DNA of 59,219 nt from Longimicrobiales bacterium (GCA_029245345.1 JAQWPM010000010.1:7501-66719); one strand, 5' to 3'; shown: positions 8,346 through 16,840, counted from the first letter of the stretch. Numbers and translations are program-made. Notes: generated from the sequence alone by a model not told the origin.

Positions 8346-9869
8346 TCAGCGCCTACGACTCACGGACGTTCCGTCGAAGTACATCGTGGGACCTACCCAA
8401 GATCGATGTACCGTGAGCGTGTAGCGTAGGCCGTCGAGACCCGTGGTAGCTACGATGGAATCCGCGACGACCTCTACGTCCACGACGTCGGGCCCGTCCA
8501 GAAGCGCTTCTGAAATCACTCGGCCGTCCAACCCGTCAGGGACGGATGTGCCCAGAAGAGCTAGTACTGTCGGGACGATATCGATGTTCCCAGTCGGGAC
8601 CCTGCTCGTCACACCCGGCTTCACGTCAGGTCCCGATGCTAGAAAAGTCGCCCGAATGTCCAATGGGCTCGAGCTTCCGTGCCCAGCAACTCCGGGACTT
8701 GTGACCTCTCCGGCATATCCGAACCCATTCACGGCGTCACTCCAGTTCGGGCTCACGAGAATGTCTGAAGAGCGTTCGTGACTCCAACCCACAGCGGAGA
8801 ACGCGACTGTGCCAGCCTGGCTCCCGACTTCAGCTTCGGGTGAACCGGTGCGCGTGAATACCGGGCCGACCCAGTCAGTCTTTTGAAGCAGTTGGACGAT
8901 GCTACTGATGCGTTCTTCACCGCCTTCCCTGACATGGATGGCACTGCCTGCCACGACGACGTCCGTGGAGGTGGACGAGGTCTTGAGCCCCGCTTCCACG
9001 AGAAGGGCCGATGTGGACTCCGAGCCCGTGCGGGTCGAGAAGCCATGGTCAGAGGTGACGAGAATGTTCGTCGTGGCGAGAACTCCACGTTCCTTCAGCC
9101 CGTCGAGCAGCCGCCCGATCTCGGCATCGACGTCAGCAAGCACCGAGAGCGTTTCGGGAGCCCCGACTCCGTGCCGGTGTCCCGTGCCGTCCGGCTCGGT
9201 GACCCAGATTGCGAGCACATCCGCATCTGCCCGGTCCACACCGATACGCAGGAGGGCATCGATGGCGCGTGCCGCCAGAGGCACCGAGGGGCTACCCGTC
9301 GGGATGCTCGGTACCGGACCCAATAGCTCTTCCACGATCGAGTCCAGTGTGTCCGGAAGCGCGAAGGTGTGGTGGACCAAGCCGGCACTGGCACCCCGGT
9401 GGTTCATCAGAAGTCCCGATCCACTTCCTCCGGACGAAGCTGCGAAATAGGTCAGGCTCTGCTCTTCCAGGATCTCGCCCAGTGAGGGGGCCGTTAAGAG
9501 CGCGGAGTTCGTCGCTTCGTCGATGAGGCGGAGGTCCGCAGCATCTCCGGCATTGAGGACGCGGCTCGAGTCCACTTGCTCGAAGAAGACGGTGTTTCCC
9601 ATCTGGCCGTGACCGCCCGGATAACGCCCTGTGAAGATCGAGGGGCCGTTTACTCTCGTCTCAGTAGGAAAGACAGCGTGATGAGCGAGGCCCCGAACAC
9701 CCTGCTCTGCCAGAGCATTCAGGCGAGGCATGAGTTCGGGAGTCACGTAGTCCGGGCGCAATCCGTCCACGACTAGAATCAGGACACGGGGCTTTTGTGC
9801 TTCGTCAGTGGGAGGCGCCGTGCACTGCGTGAGCGCAACAGCAGTTGCCAGGATCAGGAATGGGCGCAT
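8346..9869 (-). CDS. Exported type I phosphodiesterase/nucleotide pyrophosphatase (alkaline phosphatase superfamily)
   Basis: 507 aa from ATG 9869; a longer frame adds 13 residues before the signal peptide. The leader MRPFLILATAVALTQC could be a lipoprotein signal, although Gln at -1 is unusual. The metal and nucleophile motifs are visible: LVVDGLRPDY (first Asp), FPTETRVNG with the catalytic Thr, FTGRYPGGHGQMGN, then TEPDGTGHRHG, LVTSDHGFS and VAGHGSSSP carrying the other zinc ligands. The family hydrolyses phosphodiesters or pyrophosphates outside the cytoplasm. Substrate not predictable here. Confidence 0.85.
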   Translation of the reverse strand: MRPFLILATAVALTQCTAPPTDEAQKPRVLILVVDGLRPDYVTPELMPRLNALAEQGVRGLAHHAVFPTETRVNGPSIFTGRYPGGHGQMGNTVFFEQVDSSRVLNAGDAADLRLIDEATNSALLTAPSLGEILEEQSLTYFAASSGGSGSGLLMNHRGASAGLVHHTFALPDTLDSIVEELLGPVPSIPTGSPSVPLAARAIDALLRIGVDRADADVLAIWVTEPDGTGHRHGVGAPETLSVLADVDAEIGRLLDGLKERGVLATTNILVTSDHGFSTRTGSESTSALLVEAGLKTSSTSTDVVVAGSAIHVREGGEERISSIVQLLQKTDWVGPVFTRTGSPEAEVGSQAGTVAFSAVGWSHERSSDILVSPNWSDAVNGFGYAGEVTSPGVAGHGSSSPLDIRATFLASGPDVKPGVTSRVPTGNIDIVPTVLALLGTSVPDGLDGRVISEALLDGPDVVDVEVVADSIVATTGLDGLRYTLTVHRSWVGPTMYFDGTSVSRRR

Positions 9870-9897
9870 AAGAAGGTCTCCAGTGCGGTGGGAGGGG

Positions 9898-9972
9898 CTA
9901 GTGGCCACCGGGGGGATGCGCCTCCAGCCACTCGCGAGACAGTCGTTGGGCCCCTATTTGCTCACGAGTCAT
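9898..9972 (-). pseudogene. Remnant of the C-terminus of a Sel1-repeat protein
   Basis: A 24-codon frame reads MTREQIGAQR then LSREWLEAHPPGG before a stop. This is the usual tail of Sel1/TPR-like proteins (MTxEQIAxAQRLxREW). A better-preserved paralogous tail occurs at 55409-55555 and a worse one near 57905-57936. The rest of the gene is absent, so this is a decayed copy in the 265-bp spacer. Confidence 0.55.
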
Positions 9973-10134
9973 GCGGCGCCTTCCCCGTGGAGGCTCTGTG
10001 CTTGTGTGAGCAGAGGGACGGCTGAGGGCACACCGTTCGCGAACATATGCGCAGGCGCGGGAAAACGGCGTTCCCAAGAAGGATTCACCTTATTCCGAGC
10101 GACCGCACTTATGATCTATCAATTGTCATTATGA

Positions 10135-10698
10135 TCAAAAAATAAAGCCGACGTTCGCGATTCGGATCGTTGGTATAAGCGTCAGATCCACGTCCTGTGA
10201 GGCTCCGACGAGTCGCTTTAGGCCAATCCCGAGGCCGACATAGAAGTTGTCGTTTGGTCCTAGGACCCAGCTGCGATTGAGATCAAAGCCATAACCGAAG
10301 TAGGTCTCACCCTCTACCCCGGTAATGCCCGCCTTCACGCCAAATGCCCACCCGACAGGAGCTCTGTACGTCCGGGTCCGGTTACTGCCTGGGTAAAACC
10401 GCCAGAACACGTCAAGGTTGACATATCGTTGAGTTTCGACCGAAAAATCACTTTCCATCTCATCGCAGCACGCTTCCACTTCTATAGTGGAACCCCCAAA
10501 GCCAATTGTGCTGGTCCGAGAGATGACACGCTCGTACTCTGCGTTGAATAACCCCAGCATAAGTCCAAACGGGTTGGCCGAAATGACGTTCCGTGGCTGA
10601 AAGTCTTCACTTTGTTGAGCGGCGAGTGGCAGGCCTGATGACACGAAGATCAGGATCGCCAGGGAAACGACAGAGCTTGAAGAGTTGATTCTAATCAT
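10135..10698 (-). CDS. Predicted small outer-membrane beta-barrel protein (DUF3575-like)
   Basis: 187 aa. Signal peptide at residues 1-28 (AILIFVSSGLPLAAQ). The mature chain alternates hydrophobic and polar residues: NPFGLMLGLFNAEYERVIS, YVNLDVFWRFYP, WAFGVKAGITG, NFYVGLGIGLKRL, and ends in IANVGFIF with a terminal Phe, the signature of BAM-inserted barrels. It resembles the DUF3575/OmpA-like 8-stranded barrel group. Base composition is visibly less GC-rich than neighbouring genes. A copy of the dispersed intergenic repeat lies about 60 bp upstream. Function unknown. Confidence 0.7.
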   Translation of the reverse strand: MIRINSSSSVVSLAILIFVSSGLPLAAQQSEDFQPRNVISANPFGLMLGLFNAEYERVISRTSTIGFGGSTIEVEACCDEMESDFSVETQRYVNLDVFWRFYPGSNRTRTYRAPVGWAFGVKAGITGVEGETYFGYGFDLNRSWVLGPNDNFYVGLGIGLKRLVGASQDVDLTLIPTIRIANVGFIF

Positions 10699-10756
10699 TG
10701 TTTTATTTCACCAAATCAATAGCTATAGCCCAGCCGAGGCCCATGCATCAATTCTG

Positions 10757-10845
10757 CCCCATTCCACTTAGGCTCGCAACTCGGGACGCGAAAAACACTG
10801 CTTGATCGCTCGGTGTGGCTGGGTGCCACCGACGTGCCCCCCTGA
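10757..10845. repeat. Dispersed structured intergenic repeat, copy 1
   Basis: Contains the shared blocks CCACTTAGGCTCGCAACTC, an ACACTGCT segment, and the hairpin GTGGCTGGGTGCCAC (GTGGC/GCCAC stem). Related copies are at 16755-16840, 23044-23112, 48851-48938 and 56641-56686. All are intergenic. Confidence 0.65.
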
Positions 10846-11057
10846 AACGAGACCGGGGCGAGCGATGCGTGCAGACCGGCGGGAAACGGACAGAGCTGTG
10901 TGGAACGATCACGGACGACGAGAGGGGTACGAAGCTCCGCCTACGTCACTTGATGACGGTGGGAGCACCCTTCGTGGTGGCCACACGAGCGGGGCGGACA
11001 CCAGAAGGAAATCACCACGGTACTCGCCCGGCGCAGCCGTCGAGGTCCGGCGGGCAC

Positions 11058-11165
11058 TCACACCGGTGTACCTAGGACGTCGATCACAGCCGCGGCCACA
11101 CGATCAATCCCTGCGTCATCTATCACCAATGGAGGGAGGAGGCGCAGCACACTCGTGCCCGTTAC
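11058..11165 (-). pseudogene. Remnant of a class III aminotransferase (ArgD-like) C-terminus
   Basis: On the minus strand a frame reads TSVLRLLPPLVIDDAG then IDRVAAAVIDVL and a stop at 11058. This is the standard C-terminal strand-helix of acetylornithine/ornithine-type aminotransferases (LRLLPPLxIxxxEID). The frame is lost a few codons upstream and the catalytic domains are missing. The rest of the 572-bp gap (10699-11270) holds only repeat copy 1 and no supported gene. Confidence 0.6.
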
Positions 11166-11270
11166 TGGTGGTCTCACTTGTAGAAACAAGTCTCATGTTG
11201 ACGGCAGTGGCTTGAGCGGGTCTTATGGCACTACAGTCATTTGTTAACCCACTCTGTTCAGAGGACTCTC

Positions 11271-11753
11271 ATGCTCGGACTCAGAAGCGTCTCTTCACTC
11301 ATCATCGCGGGCAGTATCGCTGCGTGTGCGACGGAGACTGCACCCATAAACCACGAGACTGAGCGTTCTCAGTTGGAGGCCGCGAACGTGGCGTTCACCG
11401 GGGCTATTTCGGCATTTGACTTGGAAGGAATCATGTCATGGATCGCAGATGACGCGCTCTTCTATCCACCAAACGCCGAGATGCTCTCCGATAACGCTTC
11501 GGTGCGTGCCTTGTTCGAAGCGGGTTTGTCGGATCCGAACGCAGCCGCCGAGTTCGAGCACCTGTCCTCCGCGATTTCGGAAGATGGCAGCATGGGCTAT
11601 ACAGTTAGCATGCTCCACTTTACCTACACCGCGCCAGATGGAAGCATTACCACAGACCACGACCGAGACCTCCACATTTGGAGGAAAGACAGTTCCGGCA
11701 ATTGGAAGGTGACGCTCGACATGTGGAACTCTGGCTCTGGCGAGATGCAGTAG
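11271..11753 (+). CDS. SnoaL/DUF4440-like lipoprotein
   Basis: 160 aa. ATG 11271 follows AGAGGA at good spacing. The leader ends SLIIAGSIAAC, a clear lipobox, so the mature protein is lipid-anchored. The body has the NTF2-like cone fold of the DUF4440/SnoaL family: ANVAFTGAISAFDLEGIMSW, ADDALFYPPNAEML, YTVSMLHFTYTAPDGS, DLHIWRKDSSGNWKVTLDMWNSG. Such proteins bind small hydrophobic ligands or steroids or have isomerase-like activity; no active-site prediction is made. Stands alone. Confidence 0.8.
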   Translation: MLGLRSVSSLIIAGSIAACATETAPINHETERSQLEAANVAFTGAISAFDLEGIMSWIADDALFYPPNAEMLSDNASVRALFEAGLSDPNAAAEFEHLSSAISEDGSMGYTVSMLHFTYTAPDGSITTDHDRDLHIWRKDSSGNWKVTLDMWNSGSGEMQ

Positions 11754-11881
11754 TCGAAGAGCGGTGTGATCGTGATCCCGGTCAGGTTCTAGCGCCACCA
11801 ATCGGCAGCAGCAGAAGTTCAACGAGGTGATGCGCCACGAGCGGGATTTCTGGCGGATGACCTGGTAGGGATGAGAAGGAG

Positions 11882-12565
11882 ATGACGACTCAGCCGTTGC
11901 ACGTCACCCTGTGGGAGGAGAATCTCACGCAGGTTCAGGCTTGCTCAGTCCATCCGTTCGTCCAAGGGCTGGGAGACGGGACCCTGGATGCGGATGCGTT
12001 CAGGGGCTATGTGGCCCAGGACGCGTTCTTCTTGGGGGCCTTCTTCAGCGCCTATGCCCTGGCCACGGCCAAGGCAGTAGAGCAGATCGACGTGGCCCAG
12101 AGACTGCACCGGCTCATGGGGGGTGTGCTCGACGAACTCAAGCTTCACGAGGGGTATGCCGAGAGTCTGAGCATCGAGTTGGTGAACGTCCGGCCATACC
12201 CAGCCACGAGGGCCTACACGGACTTCCTGCTTCACACGGCATGGACCGCCGAAGTGGGGGAGATCGTGGCAGCGATGACGCCTTGCATGCGGCTTTATGC
12301 CCACCTAGGCCAAGGGTTGGCCACCCACGACCACTCTGGAAACCCTTATCGGGACTGGATCGCCACCTACTCCAGCCCGGAGTTCGAAGCACTGGCCAGC
12401 GAGCTCGAGTCACTGCTCGATCATCTGGCCGAGGACAGTCGTGAAGTCGCCGGCATGTACCGGTACGCGATGCGCTGTGAGTTCGACTTCTTCACTGCCT
12501 GCCTCCCTTCGGACGGCGATGGTGGCACGCCCGAGATCCACGGAGGCGGTGCCGTCAGACGGTGA
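11882..12565 (+). CDS. tenA: TenA family aminopyrimidine hydrolase / thiaminase II-like
   Basis: 227 aa, matching the ~220-230 of the family. All-helical with the TenA landmarks: FVQGLGDGTL, FRGYVAQDAFFLGAFFSAYALA near residues 38-60, AAMTPCMRLYAHLG with the catalytic Cys near 138, and CEFDFFTAC carrying the late catalytic Glu. TenA hydrolyses aminopyrimidine products of thiamine breakdown to salvage HMP. No thiamine genes or TPP riboswitch are adjacent, so salvage is inferred from family alone. GAGAAGGAG provides a good ribosome site. The gene ends convergently, overlapping the IscA-like gene by 11 bp. Confidence 0.85.
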   Translation: MTTQPLHVTLWEENLTQVQACSVHPFVQGLGDGTLDADAFRGYVAQDAFFLGAFFSAYALATAKAVEQIDVAQRLHRLMGGVLDELKLHEGYAESLSIELVNVRPYPATRAYTDFLLHTAWTAEVGEIVAAMTPCMRLYAHLGQGLATHDHSGNPYRDWIATYSSPEFEALASELESLLDHLAEDSREVAGMYRYAMRCEFDFFTACLPSDGDGGTPEIHGGGAVRR

Positions 12566-12882
12566 ACGAGCTCCCGCACCCGCAGCCGCCACTCGAGCTA
12601 GGATTCCGGAATGTGAAGCCCTGACCCATCATGCTCGTGACGCAGTCGATCTCGACCCCCTCCAGGTACTGCGCACTGAACGGGTCCACGAACACCTTCA
12701 CGCCGTCTACTTCAATGATGTCGTCGTCGGCCTCGGGTTCCTCTTCTACGTTCAACCCGTGCTGGAAGCCCGAGCATCCACCAGGGAGCACCGCCACGCG
12801 GAGTCCCGAGTTACCCTGCGGCGCCATGCTCCCAGACGAAGTCAAGGACCTTCTCGGTCGCCGTTCGCGTCATCGTAATCAT
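12555..12882 (-). CDS. IscA/ErpA-type iron-sulfur carrier interrupted by a +1 frameshift
   Basis: The N-terminal part (ATG 12882, ITMTRTATEKVLDFVWEHGAAG) stops at a TAA at about 12812-12814. The remainder continues one base over as GNSGLRVAVLPGGCSGFQHG and ends SSSGGCGCGSSF. Joined, the two parts make a normal ~108-aa A-type carrier with all three Cys ligands (GGCSGF and CGCGS). The junction reads GCA GGG TAA; skipping one G restores the frame. Either the gene is a pseudogene, the assembly has an extra base, or there is a +1 recoding site with an in-frame stop. An internal ATG (12827) or TTG (12845) could only yield a protein lacking its first helix. Confidence 0.75.
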
Positions 12883-13065
12883 GGGGCAGACATTCTTTTG
12901 GCTGCGCTGCGGATCTCCGTGCGAACCATCCGCACTACGCTTTGGCGAGCGAGCCTCGGCGCGCATATGCTCCCCGAGCGATGGATCGAACTCAGGAAGT
13001 CGGGTCGAGTCGCTCCGCATCACCCCTTCCTCGCTCCCCTGCCTCAGCCGCCCTTCAGTCCTTGA

Positions 13066-15132
13066 TCAGCTGACCGGTCGCGTCGGCACTCGGTACTTAT
13101 CGAACCAGCCTTTGAGGGTCGTCATCTTCGAAATACCGTGGCTCGGTCGTCCCCAGATCCCGTGTGACTCACCGGGGACTCTGACGAGAACCGTCTCCAC
13201 GCCCACTAACTTCAGAGCCTTGTAGTACTGCTCCGATTCGGACATCGGCGTCCGCCAGTCTTCCTCCCCTGTCATGATGAGCGTCGGGGTTGTGACGTTG
13301 TCCACGACCGAGAGCAACGAGCGGCTCTCGTAGTGCTCGACGTTGTCCCACGGGTTGCCGGGAAACCAATAGCGGGTCGTCATCGCGGCGATGTCGGCGG
13401 TCAAGTTGAACGAATACCAGTTGATGACCGGGTAGAACGAAAGTGCCGCTCTGAAGCGATCGGTGTTGCCCACCATCCACGCCGTGAGCACGCCACCCCC
13501 GCTCCCCCCAGTCACGAATAGGTTGTCCTCGTCGATGTACCCCCGGTCGATGACCGCGTCGACACCGGAGTCCAGATCGTAAAAGTCGTCCCCCGGATAC
13601 GCGTGGTGGATGAGGTTTCCGAAGTCCTCTCCGTAGCTCGTGCTGCCGCGTGGGTTCGTGTAGAGAACCACGTTGCCATCCGCCGCCATCATCTGCTTTT
13701 CGACGTCGAAGCCATCGCCGTAGGCCGCGAACGGTCCGCCGTGGATTTCCAGAATCAGCGGGTATTTCTGAGCGGGGTCGAATCCCGGAGGCTTGATGAT
13801 CCAGCCATGGATCTCGCGACCGTCTATCGAAGACTCCCATCTGATCTCCTCCACCTCGCCAAGCTCCTTACCAGCGAAGAGATCGGCGTTCACCTCGGTG
13901 AGTACGCTGACCCCGCCTCCTCGGCGCATCACGGCCACATCACCGGGGCGGTGTGGCCCGTTGGTCAGAAACGCAATCGAGCCGTCGCTTCCGAGTGAAT
14001 AGCCCGCGGCGCCCGCGTATGCCGACTGGCCTGATCCGAGCTCCTCGGCAACGACCTCGTGACTGCCGTTAAGCGAAAAGAGCGCCAGCTTCGGGTCCCC
14101 TTGATCCGTATACGCGGCGTAGATCCCGCTTCCGTCCGGTGCCCACTGCGGCGATCCGACCGTACGATCCAGGTGATCCGAGATGCTCCGAGCACCCGAC
14201 CCGTCGCGATTCATCACATACAATTTCGTCAGCTGGTACCCGAGGTTCCGCTCCTCGTTGCCCAGGTAGGCGATGTGGCGGCCATCGGGCGAAACGATCG
14301 GAGAACCATCCGGCCCCCGACGATCCGTGAGCTGAACCTGAGAGCCGTCCGAAACCGAAATCTCATAGATCTCGGAATCCCTCATCGCCATCTCCGCGTC
14401 CTCCCGGAGATTGGCAGACACTACGAGGCTGCGACTGTCCGGCGTCCAACCGAAGCTGGCCCCGCCAAAGGCGGTGCCATAGCTCCGGGCTCCTCCCGTG
14501 ACTTGGCGCGCGGTGCCCCCCTCGGCAGGAACGACGAAGAGATGCGTGTTTCCCGGCGGAACCTCCCCGACACCGTCGAATCTGAACACCATATCATCTG
14601 TATACTTGGCCGGTGCGGCCCATTCCGCTCCGGCCGGGGCCTCGGGCATCTCACCGATCACGAGCGCCGCTTCGGGCACGAGCTTGGCGAAGGCAATCTG
14701 CGCACCGTCCGGCGACCACTCGACGCCCATCGGGGGCTCCGTGAGATCGGTCACTGGTGCGGCCTCGCCCGTATCCATCCAGCGCACGAAGATCTGTGGC
14801 ATCCCCTCGCGATCGGAGACATACGCCACACGTGTGCCGTCCGGTGACCAGCGTGGGACGTTGTCTTGAAAGTCCCCGGTGGTGAGCCTCCGGTGCCCGG
14901 AGCCATCGCTCTTGATGACCCAGAGGTTCGAGTAGTTCATGTCCGTCATGACGTCCGCATACCGGCGCACGTACACGATGGTCGACCCATCCGGTGAAAG
15001 CTGCGGATCGCCCACATACTCGAGATTGAACACGTCCAGGTGGGTCAGCCGATCCGAGTTGGCCTGTTGAGCCTGGGCGGGAGTGGCAAGCGCGAGCGCT
15101 ACGAACAGAAAGGCGCCGAGTCTAGAACGCAT
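13066..15132 (-). CDS. Secreted S9 family prolyl oligopeptidase-type peptidase
   Basis: 688 aa from ATG 15132, which opens a signal peptide (FLFVALALATPAQAQ); the longer frame reads through non-coding DNA. Residues ~30-430 are a TolB/WD40-like propeller with repeated LSPDGSTIVYV and WSPDGTRVAYVSDREG elements. Residues ~440-688 are the alpha/beta hydrolase domain with nucleophile Ser in VTGGSGGGVLTAW, Asp in TGEEDWRTPM and His in GESHGIWGRP. This is S9C acylaminoacyl-peptidase/dipeptidyl-peptidase-like. It digests short peptides in the periplasm. Monocistronic. Confidence 0.9.
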   Translation of the reverse strand: MRSRLGAFLFVALALATPAQAQQANSDRLTHLDVFNLEYVGDPQLSPDGSTIVYVRRYADVMTDMNYSNLWVIKSDGSGHRRLTTGDFQDNVPRWSPDGTRVAYVSDREGMPQIFVRWMDTGEAAPVTDLTEPPMGVEWSPDGAQIAFAKLVPEAALVIGEMPEAPAGAEWAAPAKYTDDMVFRFDGVGEVPPGNTHLFVVPAEGGTARQVTGGARSYGTAFGGASFGWTPDSRSLVVSANLREDAEMAMRDSEIYEISVSDGSQVQLTDRRGPDGSPIVSPDGRHIAYLGNEERNLGYQLTKLYVMNRDGSGARSISDHLDRTVGSPQWAPDGSGIYAAYTDQGDPKLALFSLNGSHEVVAEELGSGQSAYAGAAGYSLGSDGSIAFLTNGPHRPGDVAVMRRGGGVSVLTEVNADLFAGKELGEVEEIRWESSIDGREIHGWIIKPPGFDPAQKYPLILEIHGGPFAAYGDGFDVEKQMMAADGNVVLYTNPRGSTSYGEDFGNLIHHAYPGDDFYDLDSGVDAVIDRGYIDEDNLFVTGGSGGGVLTAWMVGNTDRFRAALSFYPVINWYSFNLTADIAAMTTRYWFPGNPWDNVEHYESRSLLSVVDNVTTPTLIMTGEEDWRTPMSESEQYYKALKLVGVETVLVRVPGESHGIWGRPSHGISKMTTLKGWFDKYRVPTRPVS

Positions 15133-15372
15133 CAGAACAACTCCTGAGTACCGGGACAAACGGGCCGCAACAAATAGGACCACGACGGCGAGGGGGCAAG
15201 CCGCGAGACGCGAATTTTCTGTTCGGCGCGGATGCGCACAAGCGAGGGGGGGGCACCGACTGCGCGACGGTGAGATCAAGAGTCATGCCGCATACCAGAG
15301 CGGCGTTGGTGCATGGCTCCGGGATTAGCTACCCGATGAGGACGAAACGCCCCCTGCCCGAGGTCCCCACCG

Positions 15373-15498
15373 ATGAAGTATCCCGAGCGCAGCCAATACA
15401 AGTATGCGAAGTCTCAGTCTCGGGTGCGGAACTGGCCCGAATACGAGGCTGGTCTGAAAAAGCGGGGTGACCTGACTGTCTGGCTTTCGGTTGATCCA
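15373..15498 (+). mobile_element. Truncated IS5-like transposase N-terminus
   Basis: An ATG-started frame reads MKYPERSQYK, then VRNWPEYEAGLKKRGDLTVW, the hallmark start of IS5-family transposases (RNWxEYxxxLxxRGDLTxW). The resemblance ends about residue 42; the DDE catalytic domain is missing. It lies just downstream of the lower-GC gene at 15549-16340 and marks past insertion. Confidence 0.7.
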
Positions 15499-15548
15499 TC
15501 AAATCCGACAGAGCAGCAGAACGGCTCGGGATCGATAACGTATCGTGT

Positions 15549-16340
15549 TCAGTTCATGTCTGGCATTTGTGCCCACAGTTCATCTTTGTGGGCGATAGCC
15601 ATGGTCCAGATTTCATGATCTAGGGGGATGTTCTCGAAGAAAACAACCTGGGCATCATCAATGGTATCCCAGTCATCGAAAAAGACGACCAGATTCCAGT
15701 TGAATTCACCACCCATATTATGATCCTCTACCACATATCCTCTCATGAGTCCATCAGAGATTGCTACATCAAGCGCTGGCAGGACCTCGCCCCAAAGTTC
15801 ATTCCATTTGGCCAAGTCAGCTCGATTAACTTTAAAAAGGTTCTCGTACAGGTAGGCTGCTTCATCGGGTGATTCCACATTCCGCGCACCAAGAGTCCAG
15901 ATCTCGTCCTTGTGAGCCAGAATACTCCTGTTGAATGCCTCTAATGCTTCAGAATCCGCAGCATCTAATCCAGTAGTGATCGCTGTCCAAGCTTGTTCGA
16001 AATTACTTCCTTCCATACCTGATAAACTCCAGCGGATATTGTACTTACCACCCACGTTATGCATCCGTACGCCATAACCCCCGATCATTCCATCTTCCAC
16101 TAGGGTTTCCATTATAGGCACTGCCGCACCCCTATAGAGGGCAGAAAACGCAGGGATATCACTAAAGCGAACGCTGTACGATGCTATCGATATCCGAGTT
16201 GCCCCCTCACTAGCCTGAGCGTCCGCGCTAATCTGGGCGCCCACGACGAGCACGTCCTGGTCGTCCGCGCTAGTCTGGGCATCCGCGCAACTGACGGTCG
16301 CACTGCTCAATAACCCGATGGTCATCAGCTTCTTCAGCAT
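15549..16340 (-). CDS. Secreted protein with two copies of a ~95-aa domain
   Basis: 263 aa with a perfect AGGAGG site 5 nt before the ATG. Residues 1-22 form a leader; ATVSC could be a lipobox. Two similar units follow: unit 1 has VPIMETLVEDGMIGGYGVRMHNVGG and HKDEIWTLGARNV; unit 2 has LPALDVAISDGLMRGYVVEDHNMGG and HKDELWAQMPDMN. The pattern suggests a tandem dimeric alpha/beta-barrel-like fold (NIPSNAP/EthD-like), but I do not recognise a named family. GC content is about 50% by eye against about 60% around it. With the transposase remnant on one side and a helicase remnant on the other, it is probably horizontally acquired. Confidence 0.75.
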   Translation of the reverse strand: MLKKLMTIGLLSSATVSCADAQTSADDQDVLVVGAQISADAQASEGATRISIASYSVRFSDIPAFSALYRGAAVPIMETLVEDGMIGGYGVRMHNVGGKYNIRWSLSGMEGSNFEQAWTAITTGLDAADSEALEAFNRSILAHKDEIWTLGARNVESPDEAAYLYENLFKVNRADLAKWNELWGEVLPALDVAISDGLMRGYVVEDHNMGGEFNWNLVVFFDDWDTIDDAQVVFFENIPLDHEIWTMAIAHKDELWAQMPDMN

Positions 16341-16366
16341 TGAATCCTCCTAGACTTTCTAAAACA

Positions 16367-16378
16367 AGAGCTAGCTCT
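16367..16378. promoter_or_regulatory. Perfect 12-bp palindrome upstream of 15549-16340
   Basis: AGAGCTAGCTCT is a perfect palindrome 27 nt before the start codon of the downstream minus-strand gene, near an AT-rich stretch that could hold its promoter. Candidate operator only. Confidence 0.3.
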
Positions 16379-16559
16379 ACACACTGTTATCTAATAATAG
16401 AGGGCTCCGCCAGTAGAGCGGCATCGTCATGGATGCGAGCAGGTTGGCCAGGAAGGTCACCCCGGAGGATCTACACCACCTCGCCACGTGGCCCATCGTC
16501 CTAGTTGCTTTGCCGAACGCAGATGTCGTCGTCTACTCCCTCGACCCCCAAGGGTCTCG

Positions 16560-16744
16560 GCTACGAGACCAATCCCGAGGTCCCCACCCCCGCGATCAGG
16601 ATAGTCGTCCCACAGCCATACTTTCTTGAACTGATGGCGTGTCTCTGGCGCGTTCTCGAGCAGCCACTTCACCGCCCGCTCAAACGTCGTACCACGACGG
16701 TCATGGTCGGGGATCACTGCGATGTCAGAGAGTAGCTGGCACAT
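16560..16744 (-). pseudogene. Remnant of the N-terminus of a predicted helicase / restriction-type protein
   Basis: The frame reads RGTTFERAVKWLLENAPETR, then FKKVWLWDDYPDRGGGDLGI, GLVAET. This matches the Mrr-like N-terminal domain of large predicted helicases of restriction systems (FERLxKWxLExxPxYxxxFKxVWLWxxWPxRxGxDxGIDLVAE). The catalytic Asp region survives, but the frame decays after about 60 residues and the remaining >1000 aa are absent. The rest of the 609-bp gap (16341-16949) carries a palindrome, a repeat copy and nothing else I can support. Confidence 0.6.
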
Positions 16745-16754
16745 ACCCCGATTC

Positions 16755-16840
16755 TGCTCCGTGCCACTCAGGCCCGCAAATCAGGACGAGCAGAACAGTG
16801 CTGGATAGCGGGGTGCCACGGAGGGGGCTCGTTGCCGTCA
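16755..16840. repeat. Dispersed structured intergenic repeat, copy 2
   Basis: Shared blocks: GCCACTCAGGCCCGCAA, TCAGGACGAGCAGAACAGTG and GGGTGCCACGGAGGGGGCTC. AGCA/TGCT can form a small hairpin around GAACAG. Confidence 0.7.

Noticed and set aside
10802-11215. 137-aa plus-strand open frame
   Set aside because: It has no recognisable fold, covers part of the dispersed repeat and opposes the aminotransferase tail.
11800-11863. Frame reading FNEVMRHERDFWRMTW before the TenA gene, resembling a TenA-type C-terminus
   Set aside because: Only about 15 residues and no supporting upstream sequence; too short to claim as a remnant.
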